From positions 1-33,537 of the forward strand of contig JBOHNS010000011.1 in the NCBI GenBank assembly GCA_050730835.1: DNA of 33,537 bases. Direction: 5' to 3'. The position numbers were made by a program, and so were the translations under genes. This document shows, one piece after another, positions 1 to 6,042 of the stretch. The notes beneath the pieces are model-generated. The model did no database searches and had not been told where the DNA came from. It was given only the letters and a program-made list of their open reading frames with translations. The stretch is from JBOHNS01 sp050730835 (GTDB lineage Bacteria; Patescibacteriota; Saccharimonadia; Saccharimonadales; UBA4665). How positions within the stretch are numbered: the first letter of the stretch is position 1; every line of letters starts with the position of its first letter.

Positions 1-33
1 TTCAAGCTGCATTTAAAAGAATGTCAGTTCAGG

Positions 34-39
34 TATAAT
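34..39 (+). promoter_or_regulatory. Candidate -10 box (TATAAT) upstream of a structured region
   Basis: A perfect TATAAT lies 7 bases before an ATG at 47-49. No good -35 is visible; only an A/T-rich stretch sits at the right distance. Transcription would start at about 46-47, so the ATG would be at or next to +1. A 16-codon ORF (MKTCITNYLKYYERTA) runs from there to a TGA at 95-97. Whether it is translated cannot be told from sequence. Confidence 0.35.
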
Positions 40-45
40 ATGCGT

Positions 46-268
46 CATGAAGACATGTATCACGAACTACTTAAAATACTACGAAAGGACGGCTTGAGGC
101 TAGGCTAAACTAGTCTTGAACCTAAAAGATTAGTGCGTGAGTAGCAACTAAAATTACCAGCCGACTAAAGCACCGGTTCACCGGCTCAACTAAATTAGTC
201 TTGCTATTTAGCCGACCGAGATGTACAATTTGACTTGCAGTGCCTACCAAAAGTAGGCTATTTTTATT
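46..268 (+). ncRNA. Unidentified structured leader or small RNA ending in a terminator
   Basis: This stretch upstream of secE has no long ORF but several plausible stems. Bases 109-117 pair with 126-134 (9 bp with one G-U); 190-195 pair with 206-211 (6 bp); a terminator hairpin closes it at 242-268. It starts just after a TATAAT box. I looked for hallmarks of tRNA-Trp, tmRNA, RNase P RNA, SRP RNA and 5S rRNA and found none. It could be an independent small RNA or the 5' leader of the secE-nusG mRNA with the terminator acting as an attenuator. Confidence 0.3.
242..268 (+). terminator. Intrinsic terminator or attenuator upstream of secE
   Basis: GCCTAC (242-247), loop CAAAA, GTAGGC (253-258), followed at once by TATTTTTATT. 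It ends 21 bases before the secE start, so it either ends an upstream transcript or controls read-through into secE-nusG. Confidence 0.6.
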
Positions 269-288
269 AAAAGAGCAGTTACAGTTTT

Positions 289-672
289 ATGGTCGAAAAA
301 GAGCAGCAACCAACTTCCAAAAAGCGGCGCTTACGCGCGCCGACCAGCGAGACCGTGCGCGACCAAGCCAAAAAGGCTCGCGACCAAGCCGAAAAACCGG
401 TCAAAAAAAGTCCGCTGCGCTTGGTTTTGCGCCAGATTTTTAAGCCATTAAAAGTAGTCCTCCGGCCAATCGGTAAAATTTTATTAAAAATCACGCCCAA
501 ATATTTCCGTAATGCCTTTAACGAATTGCGCCAAGTTACCTGGCCGAACCGCAAACAATCGCGCCAGATGACCACGGCCGTGGTTGTCTTTTCCATCTTT
601 TTCGCCGTGGCCATTTCGTTTTTAGATTACGGTTTAAATATAGTATTTAAAAAGGTATTTTTAAAAGAATGA
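289..672 (+). CDS. secE: Preprotein translocase subunit SecE
   Basis: SecE is the small essential subunit that clamps the SecY channel in the Sec translocase of the inner membrane. The 127-residue protein has a long basic N-terminal part (about residues 1-75, rich in Lys/Arg) followed by the SecE signature around NELRQVTWPNRKQSRQ (about residues 78-93) and one C-terminal membrane segment (about 95-118). Single-TM SecE proteins are usually about 60-75 residues, so the charged N-terminal half is an extension. The only SD-like sequence before the ATG at 289 is a weak AAGAGC. The stop overlaps the nusG start in an ATGA arrangement, so translation of the two is coupled. The secE-nusG-rplK order is the widespread bacterial one and supports the call. 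Confidence 0.93.
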   Translation: MVEKEQQPTSKKRRLRAPTSETVRDQAKKARDQAEKPVKKSPLRLVLRQIFKPLKVVLRPIGKILLKITPKYFRNAFNELRQVTWPNRKQSRQMTTAVVVFSIFFAVAISFLDYGLNIVFKKVFLKE

Positions 673-1217
673 CTACAGCTACCAAATACGACACCAGCAA
701 GCAATGGTACGCCATCCACACCTACAGCGGCTACGAAGAAAAAGTCGCCAAATCGATCGCCCAGCGGGCTGATAGTTTGGATATGAAAGACAAAATCTTT
801 CAAGCACTGGTGCCGAAAGAAAAAATGATAGAAGTCAAAAACGGCAAACGTAAAGTCGTCGAAAAGCGCATTTTCCAGGGCTATGTTTTGGTCCAAGTCA
901 AAATGAGCGAGGATGTCTGGTACATCATTCGCAACACGCCCAGCGTAACGGGCTTCGTCGGCAGCGGCACCGACCCGACACCCGTCGAAAACGACGAAAT
1001 CGACAAAATCATCAAACGCATGGGCCGCAGTGAGCCAAAACACAAAATGGATTACAACGTCGGCGACGTCGTCAACATAATCGACGGCCCGTTCAAAGGC
1101 TTCGACGGCGCCGTCAGCGAAATCGACGCCGCCAAAGGCAAACTAAAAGTCCTAGTCAACATGTTCGGCCGCGAAACCCCTGTAGAACTTGACGGCCTGC
1201 AGGCCAAAAGAGTATAA
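669..1217 (+). CDS. nusG: Transcription termination/antitermination factor NusG
   Basis: NusG binds the RNA polymerase clamp, modulates pausing and Rho termination, and couples transcription to translation. The 182-residue protein has the usual two domains. The NGN domain (about residues 10-115) begins with KQWYAIHTYSGYEEKVAKSI and contains the FQGYVLVQV core and VTGFVGSG. The C-terminal KOW domain (about 128-182) contains VGDVVNIIDGPFKGFDG. Length matches the family. The ATG overlaps the secE stop (ATGA), so it is translationally coupled. Confidence 0.96.
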   Translation: MTTATKYDTSKQWYAIHTYSGYEEKVAKSIAQRADSLDMKDKIFQALVPKEKMIEVKNGKRKVVEKRIFQGYVLVQVKMSEDVWYIIRNTPSVTGFVGSGTDPTPVENDEIDKIIKRMGRSEPKHKMDYNVGDVVNIIDGPFKGFDGAVSEIDAAKGKLKVLVNMFGRETPVELDGLQAKRV

Positions 1218-1245
1218 TTTAAATCAATGGGAGAGGAAGACCGAC

Positions 1246-1503
1246 ATGTCAATTGATACTTACAAATATACAGTTAATGATTTAGAGTCATTGACACGCG
1301 GCGCCGTGGTATCTGATGACCCTAAAATAATGGGTAGGGTTCTAGTTGAAGCCACCGGTGCCTTACTGATCAATAGCTCAGCAACACCAGAAGATGCCGA
1401 GCAATATAATCGAATTATTGCGGCAAGTAGTCAATGGCTAGCTAGTAGAATTATGGGTGAAAGTGTTCTAGTCGACCCAATTCTTTCTGGACAACAGAGA
1501 TAA
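1246..1503 (+). CDS. Small hypothetical protein between nusG and rplK
   Basis: An 85-residue ORF beginning MSIDTYKYTVNDLESL. I chose the ATG at 1246 because GGGAGAGGAAGA (1230-1241) precedes it as a ribosome binding site; an upstream in-frame ATG at 1189 would overlap nusG. It is acidic and predicted largely helical, with no signal peptide, membrane segment or motif I recognise. Its DNA is visibly more A/T-rich than the flanking ribosomal genes. No family can be assigned. Its place inside a normally uninterrupted operon is unusual. Confidence 0.6.
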   Translation: MSIDTYKYTVNDLESLTRGAVVSDDPKIMGRVLVEATGALLINSSATPEDAEQYNRIIAASSQWLASRIMGESVLVDPILSGQQR

Positions 1504-1570
1504 TTTTTAGTACAATAAGTAAAATCGCTAGATTGCGTTTCAGCGACTAAGCAACGGAAAATTATAAGCA

Positions 1571-1996
1571 ATGGCCAAAGAAATTAAAGCAAATTTGAAG
1601 ATGAAACTGCGCGGCGGCCAAGCCAGCGCGGCGCCGCCAGTCGGCTCCACGCTCGGCCAATACGGCGTCAACATGATGGATTTTATCAATCCTTTCAACG
1701 AACAAACTAAAGACATGATGGGGCGAAATGTAACTGTGCATTTGACGATTTATGACGACCGCAGCCTGAACTTTCGCGTCGTCGGCACGCCAACCGACGA
1801 TCTAATTCGCGCGGCACTCAAGATCGACAAAGGCTCGGGGCGGCCGAATTCTGAAAAAATTGCTAAAAAATTATCCGACGCGCAAGTAACCGAAATCGCC
1901 AAAACCAAAGCGGAAGACATGAACACGGGCGACATTCCGGCAGTCAAAAAAATGGTCGCCGGCACCGCCCGCAGCATGGGCGTCGAGGTTGGCTAG
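1571..1996 (+). CDS. rplK: 50S ribosomal protein L11
   Basis: L11 binds 23S rRNA in the GTPase-associated centre and supports elongation-factor function and the stringent response. The 141-residue protein has the N-terminal PPVGSTLGQYGVNMMDF segment (about 22-38) and the C-terminal RNA-binding domain with KGSGRPNSEK, AQVTEIAKTK and the closing GTARSMGVEV. Length is typical. The site before the ATG (CGGAAAATTATAAGCA) is a weak SD. It follows nusG in the usual order, with a small unknown ORF between them. Confidence 0.97.
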   Translation: MAKEIKANLKMKLRGGQASAAPPVGSTLGQYGVNMMDFINPFNEQTKDMMGRNVTVHLTIYDDRSLNFRVVGTPTDDLIRAALKIDKGSGRPNSEKIAKKLSDAQVTEIAKTKAEDMNTGDIPAVKKMVAGTARSMGVEVG

Positions 1997-1997
1997 A

Positions 1998-2261
1998 ATG
2001 AGTTTGGCCGAACATCCGGATTTTGACAACGCTCCGCCGGCCAATCAAACCAAAGCAGTATTATCCCCGCTAGAGCTGGCAATGAATAGAGCAGAAAAAG
2101 CTCGTTTAGCTGTGCTTAATATCGGGGTTTTGACAGCGGAAGACTATTTATCCAAGGCCAGTAATTTACTGCCAGAAGCAAGGCCGGAATTCCGGGCTGC
2201 CGAAGCCGAACGCGATGCGGCAGAAGCAGCTTTGGAGGAATTGAAGACAGATATTTATTAA
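1998..2261 (+). CDS. Small hypothetical helical protein between rplK and rplA
   Basis: An 87-residue ORF from ATG 1998, starting 1 base after the rplK stop; a TTG at 1989 is an alternative overlapping start. It begins MSLAEHPDFDNAPP. The C-terminal half (from about residue 28) is Ala/Glu-rich and likely forms alpha helix or coiled coil (for example AEAERDAAEAALEELK). It has no signal peptide or membrane segment. The close junction with rplK suggests coupled translation. No function can be assigned. Confidence 0.55.
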   Translation: MSLAEHPDFDNAPPANQTKAVLSPLELAMNRAEKARLAVLNIGVLTAEDYLSKASNLLPEARPEFRAAEAERDAAEAALEELKTDIY

Positions 2262-2312
2262 TTAATTTTGTGGGAGATTTAATCAATCGCTAGCACCACG
2301 AAAGGAGCAATT

Positions 2313-3413
2313 ATGGCGCAAGCCAGGAAGTCAGTAGCAAGCAGTCAGCAGCCAGCAGTCAGCAAGGCTTCGAAAGACAAGAGTCAAGACAAAACAGCCA
2401 AGCCGGCAAAAGTTCAAAAGACTACTGCCAAAGCAAAAACTTCTAAAACAACCAAAAAAGCCACGGCCGAGGCCAAATTAATCGCCGAGGCGGCACCGGA
2501 AACGACGGAGACTCAAGCCAAAAAGCCAGCCGCTAATAAACCGCAAACTGCGGCCAAAACCGGCCCAAAATCCAGCCAAACTTTAGCCAAGTCGGGAAAA
2601 CGCAGCGCCAAAGCCATTGAACAAGCCGAAGCAAAATCGGCCAAGCAAAAGCGCAAAGCCGAAGGCTCTGAAGCCGAAGCAAGCGAACCTGCTAAGCCAA
2701 AACAGCTGAGCAAACCAGTCCGCTCGCGCTTGTCTCGCCGCGGCAAAAAGTTCCGCGCCGCGGCCGCCAAAATCGACCACAGCAAAATTTATAATCTGCC
2801 TGAGGCCGTGGCGCTGGCTGCCGAAACCAGCCCGGTCAAATTTGACGCCAGCGTCGAACTGCACATCCGGCTCAATGTCGACCCCAAACAAGCCGACCAA
2901 AACGTGCGCGGCACGCTTGTTCTGCCATCCGGCAGCGGCAAATCCGTGCGCGTAGCGGCTTTCGTCGAACCGGATGAAGCTGCCGCCGCCAAGTCAGCCG
3001 GAGCCGACGTAATCGGCAAAGACGCCATAATTGCCGGCCTCGAAAAGTCTCAAATCAATTTTGACGTTTTGATTTCGCCGCCCAAACTAATGCCAAATCT
3101 TGGCAAGTACGCCCGACTGCTCGGCCCCAAAGGTCTAATGCCAAACCCCAAAAGCGGCACGGTAGCGAACGATGTCATAAAAGCCGTCTCTGAAGCCAAG
3201 GCCGGCAAAACCGAATACCGCGTCGATTCCACTGGCATCGTCCATCTGGCCATCGGCAAAGTATCGTTTGGCTCGAGCAAATTATTAAAAAACGCCGAAG
3301 CCGTCATGGCCTCCATCAAGGCCAACCAACCGTCCAGCGTCAAAAGCGGCTATATCAAATCCGCGGCCATTACCACGTCGATGGGACCGAGCCTAGCCTT
3401 TAGCGCCGATTAG
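2313..3413 (+). CDS. rplA: 50S ribosomal protein L1 with long Lys/Ala-rich N-terminal extension
   Basis: L1 forms the mobile L1 stalk at the ribosomal E site and often represses its own operon. Residues about 140-366 are a normal L1: SRRGKKFRAAAAKIDHSKIY, the central FDVLISPPKLMPNLGKYARLLGPKGLMPNPKSGTV region (about 250-285) and the C-terminal SSVKSGYIKSAAITTSMGPS. Residues 1 to about 139 are extra: low-complexity, rich in Lys, Ala, Ser, Thr and Glu, resembling histone-H1-like or IF-2 linker tails and probably disordered. Family length is about 230, so the protein is over 1.5 times normal size. The ATG at 2313 has a strong SD (AAAGGAG). No internal start with a better site was seen, so the extension is probably translated. 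Confidence 0.95.
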   Translation: MAQARKSVASSQQPAVSKASKDKSQDKTAKPAKVQKTTAKAKTSKTTKKATAEAKLIAEAAPETTETQAKKPAANKPQTAAKTGPKSSQTLAKSGKRSAKAIEQAEAKSAKQKRKAEGSEAEASEPAKPKQLSKPVRSRLSRRGKKFRAAAAKIDHSKIYNLPEAVALAAETSPVKFDASVELHIRLNVDPKQADQNVRGTLVLPSGSGKSVRVAAFVEPDEAAAAKSAGADVIGKDAIIAGLEKSQINFDVLISPPKLMPNLGKYARLLGPKGLMPNPKSGTVANDVIKAVSEAKAGKTEYRVDSTGIVHLAIGKVSFGSSKLLKNAEAVMASIKANQPSSVKSGYIKSAAITTSMGPSLAFSAD

Positions 3414-3428
3414 ACTTTAAGTTTTGTT

Positions 3429-3455
3429 GGTAGATTAAGCTAATCTCCCGTTTTG
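3429..3455. terminator. Weak hairpin between convergent rplA and the mprF-like gene
   Basis: AGATTA (3432-3437), loop AGC, TAATCT (3441-3446), followed by CCCGTTTTG on the plus strand. It lies in the short gap between two convergent genes and could end either transcript. The T-run is short, so support is modest. Confidence 0.35.
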
Positions 3456-3459
3456 GGCT

Positions 3460-5175
3460 TTAAGGCGCTTTAACTTTCATGGCGCGCATCAAAGCCTTCA
3501 GCGTCCGCGAAAAACCGCGCCAGCCACCACTATAGCCAATGTAGCGATCGCACCACTGCGGTTGGTATTTCGCCTTGAATTTGTGCAGGCCGCTAAATGA
3601 ATAAAAGCGGTCGCCGTTAAAATAAGTAAAGCGCAGGGCGCTGTCGATTAGCGTGGCTTTTTGATCATGTTTGTCCAGGCCGGCCAGCGGACACAAGCCG
3701 AGGTTCACTCGCCTAAAACCCTGCGTCCGCGCCAGTTCGATAAAACTCATTAGTAGAAAATCGTTGATGTGGCTGGGGCTGTTTTTGGTGTGTCGCACCA
3801 TGTCGCAATGGGTTTCGTCGCGGTCAAACGCGGGCACTTGGTTCAAAAAAGCCTGAATTGTGCCGGCGCTGTCACGCGCAATCAGAACCGCGCATTGATT
3901 CAGATACTCCGACGAAAAGTAACCCATCGCCAGCCCGCGCTCCGCTCGCCCGGGTCGAGCCAGCCAATCTTGCGAAACGTCGGCCAGGCGCTCAATCAAA
4001 GCCGCGTCGTGCGGCGGCTTCATTAGCTCCACGCTGTAGCCGCGCTCGGTAAATCGCTTGTGAGTCCGGCGAAAATCCCGGACGTTAGCCACTTCATTCG
4101 TGAAGTGATCGACATCAACAATCGCTTCTTGACCGATTTTTTGCAAAGTAATGCCGGCGGCTTTATATATTTTTTGATTGTCGCCTGTGAGATGAATAAA
4201 AGCCGGCCGCCAATCATTTAAGCGGCAGGTATCTTTAAATTGCCGGATTAGGCCGCCAAACGCTTTTGGGTCGCCGGCTGGATCGCCGACGGTAAGCGCC
4301 ACGCCGCGAGTTACGCGAAAAGCCAGCGCCGCCGAGCGCTCGTCGTTGAATATATAAATTTTGTCGTGCGGCCAAAGCTTGAAAAAATCGTCGCTTGTAG
4401 CTTTATGTCTTTTTAGCAGTTCGCCGACCAGTTGCCGGTCCGAGCTCTGGTCTTGAAATTTGGCGCGAATCGGTTGAAACAGCGAAAGCGCCGCATAAGC
4501 TAAAGCCCCCAAACTTATCACCGATAAGGACGTATCAAACAATTTTGCACGCCGCGTGTAGGCAATCAGCCGATGACTGCTGGTCAGCCCAAATTGGTCA
4601 ATCGTGTGCCGGGCGGCCGAAGCCAGGCTAATCTCTTGATGAAAATCGTGCTTATCCATTAGCGAAAAGCCGGCCACGCCATACAAAAAAGCCACGACCA
4701 GCACAATAATTATAATTTTCAGCGACTGGCGAAAACTTTGAATATCGCTTTGCACGCTAAATGCCCCGTGGTACAGCAAAAGCACTATCAAAACCAATAG
4801 CGGCACGCCAATATTACGAATAATATGCCCCCAGTTAAAACCGCCATTGCCCAAAAATCCAAATAGACCAAGGCTATTCAGTCCCAAAATAAAACCGTAA
4901 ACCATCACGGCCACCAGCCAGGCCAACCGCTTGCGCCGCGCCAGAAGCGAACTTAAATACAAAAGGCTCAACCCCAGCACCAACTGCGTGCCAAAAATCG
5001 CCACCAAGCTACCGCGCAAACCTCGGTAGACGTGATGCAAAACCAGCTCATCCAGCAAAGTGCCGGCGATGACAATCAATCCGTTAAGCGCCACGACAAA
5101 AACCACTAGCCTTAAAACCACGCCTTGACGCCAATCGTTATCAAACGTCCATGTCTCAAACCATTTTCGGTTCAT
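3460..5175 (-). CDS. MprF-like membrane protein with phosphatidylglycerol lysyltransferase (DUF2156) domain
   Basis: The N-terminal ~245 residues hold about six hydrophobic membrane segments. The C-terminal ~310 residues match the MprF catalytic domain, a GNAT-like fold that moves an aminoacyl group from aminoacyl-tRNA to phosphatidylglycerol: DKIYIFNDERSAALAFRV, GDPAGDP, DFRRTHKRFTERGY, HINDFLLMSFIELAR and FRRVNLGLCPLAGL. Full MprF usually has up to 14 membrane segments including a flippase, so this short-membrane form more resembles the LysX-type arrangement. It likely changes membrane charge, but the amino acid donor is unknown. An ATG at 5187 overlaps a TATAAT box on this strand, so I prefer the ATG at 5175, which gives a nearly leaderless mRNA. 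It is convergent with rplA and divergent from dcd. Confidence 0.85.
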   Translation of the reverse strand: MNRKWFETWTFDNDWRQGVVLRLVVFVVALNGLIVIAGTLLDELVLHHVYRGLRGSLVAIFGTQLVLGLSLLYLSSLLARRKRLAWLVAVMVYGFILGLNSLGLFGFLGNGGFNWGHIIRNIGVPLLVLIVLLLYHGAFSVQSDIQSFRQSLKIIIIVLVVAFLYGVAGFSLMDKHDFHQEISLASAARHTIDQFGLTSSHRLIAYTRRAKLFDTSLSVISLGALAYAALSLFQPIRAKFQDQSSDRQLVGELLKRHKATSDDFFKLWPHDKIYIFNDERSAALAFRVTRGVALTVGDPAGDPKAFGGLIRQFKDTCRLNDWRPAFIHLTGDNQKIYKAAGITLQKIGQEAIVDVDHFTNEVANVRDFRRTHKRFTERGYSVELMKPPHDAALIERLADVSQDWLARPGRAERGLAMGYFSSEYLNQCAVLIARDSAGTIQAFLNQVPAFDRDETHCDMVRHTKNSPSHINDFLLMSFIELARTQGFRRVNLGLCPLAGLDKHDQKATLIDSALRFTYFNGDRFYSFSGLHKFKAKYQPQWCDRYIGYSGGWRGFSRTLKALMRAMKVKAP

Positions 5176-5185
5176 ATCCAAAATC

Positions 5186-5191
5186 ATTATA
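5186..5191 (-). promoter_or_regulatory. -10 box (TATAAT) for the mprF-like gene
   Basis: On the minus strand a perfect TATAAT ends 10 bases before the ATG at 5175. The upstream ATG (5187) falls in the box itself, which argues against it as the start. No convincing -35 is visible. The 5' UTR would be about 3 bases. Confidence 0.45.
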
Positions 5192-5247
5192 GCTTAAACT
5201 TTAAGTCTACCCGCCAGGCCGGCAGTTGTAAAATTTGCTTATAAGCC

Positions 5248-5277
5248 TTGCGCAAACTGTTTGCCAAATCGTACAAT
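5248..5277 (+). promoter_or_regulatory. Promoter for the dcd / kinase-ThyX operon
   Basis: TTGCGC (5248-5253), an 18-base spacer, then TACAAT (5272-5277). Start of transcription would be about 5284. Confidence 0.5.
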
Positions 5278-5280
5278 ACA

Positions 5281-5310
5281 TGTAGCTTTTAGACGAGAGC
5301 TACAGGAGGG
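5281..5310 (+). promoter_or_regulatory. Inverted repeat joined to the Shine-Dalgarno of dcd
   Basis: TGTAGCT (5281-5287) and AGCTACA (5298-5304) form a perfect 7-bp stem. The last base of the stem is the first base of the AGGAGG ribosome binding site (5304-5309), and the ATG follows at 5314. It could be an RNA hairpin limiting ribosome access or a DNA operator at the transcription start. If transcription starts at about 5284 the RNA stem would be shortened, so the operator reading is equally possible. Confidence 0.35.
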
Positions 5311-5313
5311 TTG

Positions 5314-6027
5314 ATGTCCGTTTTAAGCAATATTCAAATTCGCCAAGAGATTGAGGCCGGTCATCTTGTTTGCTATCCGTTTAGTCCCAAGCACGTTAGC
5401 CATGCCTCGCTGGACGTGACTCTGGGCTATTATTTTTACCGCATCGAGCCGGCTAACGAGCGGACAATTTATAATCCTTTCGACCGCGAAGACGTGGAGC
5501 GCTATTTTGACGGCCCGTTTAGGGCGATGACGCACCGGGCTTGGTGCGACTTAAACGGCGTCAAGACGCTAGCCGGAATTCCCGACGACCATCCGGTCAT
5601 CGCCATCAAACCCGGCGAGCGAATCCTAGCCCACACCCACGAATTTTTCGGCATTTTGCCGCCCGGCGCGTTTGATTTAAGGGCAAGATCCAGCTGGGCG
5701 CGCAACGGCATCGCCGTGTGTTTCGACGCCGGCTGGGTCGATCCGGGCTACGTCAACCGCTTAACGCTAGAAATTTATAACCTAAATCACCGCGAAACAG
5801 TTCTGCTGCCAGTCGGCGAGCGCATCGCCCAAGCCGTCTTCCACGAAACCGGGGCCGTCGAAGGCAACTACGGCGCAGGCCGAGGCGGCGGCTTCAGCGG
5901 CAAATACCAGCAGGGCACAGATCTAGAAACCATCATCAAAACCTGGTCGCCCAGCCTAATGCTGCCGCAAGCCTGGCGCGATCAGCGTGCGCTGCCGCCG
6001 ACAATCGAAGGCCTTAATTATGATTAA
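5314..6027 (+). CDS. dcd: dCTP deaminase / dUTPase family protein
   Basis: This trimeric family converts dCTP to dUTP (or dUMP in bifunctional members), feeding dTMP synthesis. The 237-residue protein contains the hallmark blocks: ASLDVTLG near residue 32, the loop ARSSWARNGIAV (about 127-138), GWVDPGY and TLEIYN with the glutamate that acts as catalytic base in deaminases, and a Gly-rich tail AGRGGGFSGKYQQG. It is longer than the usual ~190 residues, with an insert around FNPFDREDVERYFDG and a C-terminal addition. I use ATG 5314 rather than TTG 5311 because AGGAGG (5304-5309) sits 4 bases upstream. It lies 15 bases before the thymidylate kinase-ThyX gene, so the two probably share an mRNA and a pathway. 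Deaminase versus dUTPase versus bifunctional activity cannot be settled by eye. Confidence 0.85.
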   Translation: MSVLSNIQIRQEIEAGHLVCYPFSPKHVSHASLDVTLGYYFYRIEPANERTIYNPFDREDVERYFDGPFRAMTHRAWCDLNGVKTLAGIPDDHPVIAIKPGERILAHTHEFFGILPPGAFDLRARSSWARNGIAVCFDAGWVDPGYVNRLTLEIYNLNHRETVLLPVGERIAQAVFHETGAVEGNYGAGRGGGFSGKYQQGTDLETIIKTWSPSLMLPQAWRDQRALPPTIEGLNYD

Positions 6028-6042
6028 ATTTAGGAAAATAAT

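Noticed and set aside
230..259. TTGACT and TAGGCT as a secE promoter
   Set aside because: The putative -10 is poor and lies within the terminator hairpin; the hairpin plus T-run explains the sequence better.
289..1217. Alternative genetic code with UGA as glycine
   Set aside because: UGA acts as a normal stop for secE and for other genes here, giving family-typical lengths.
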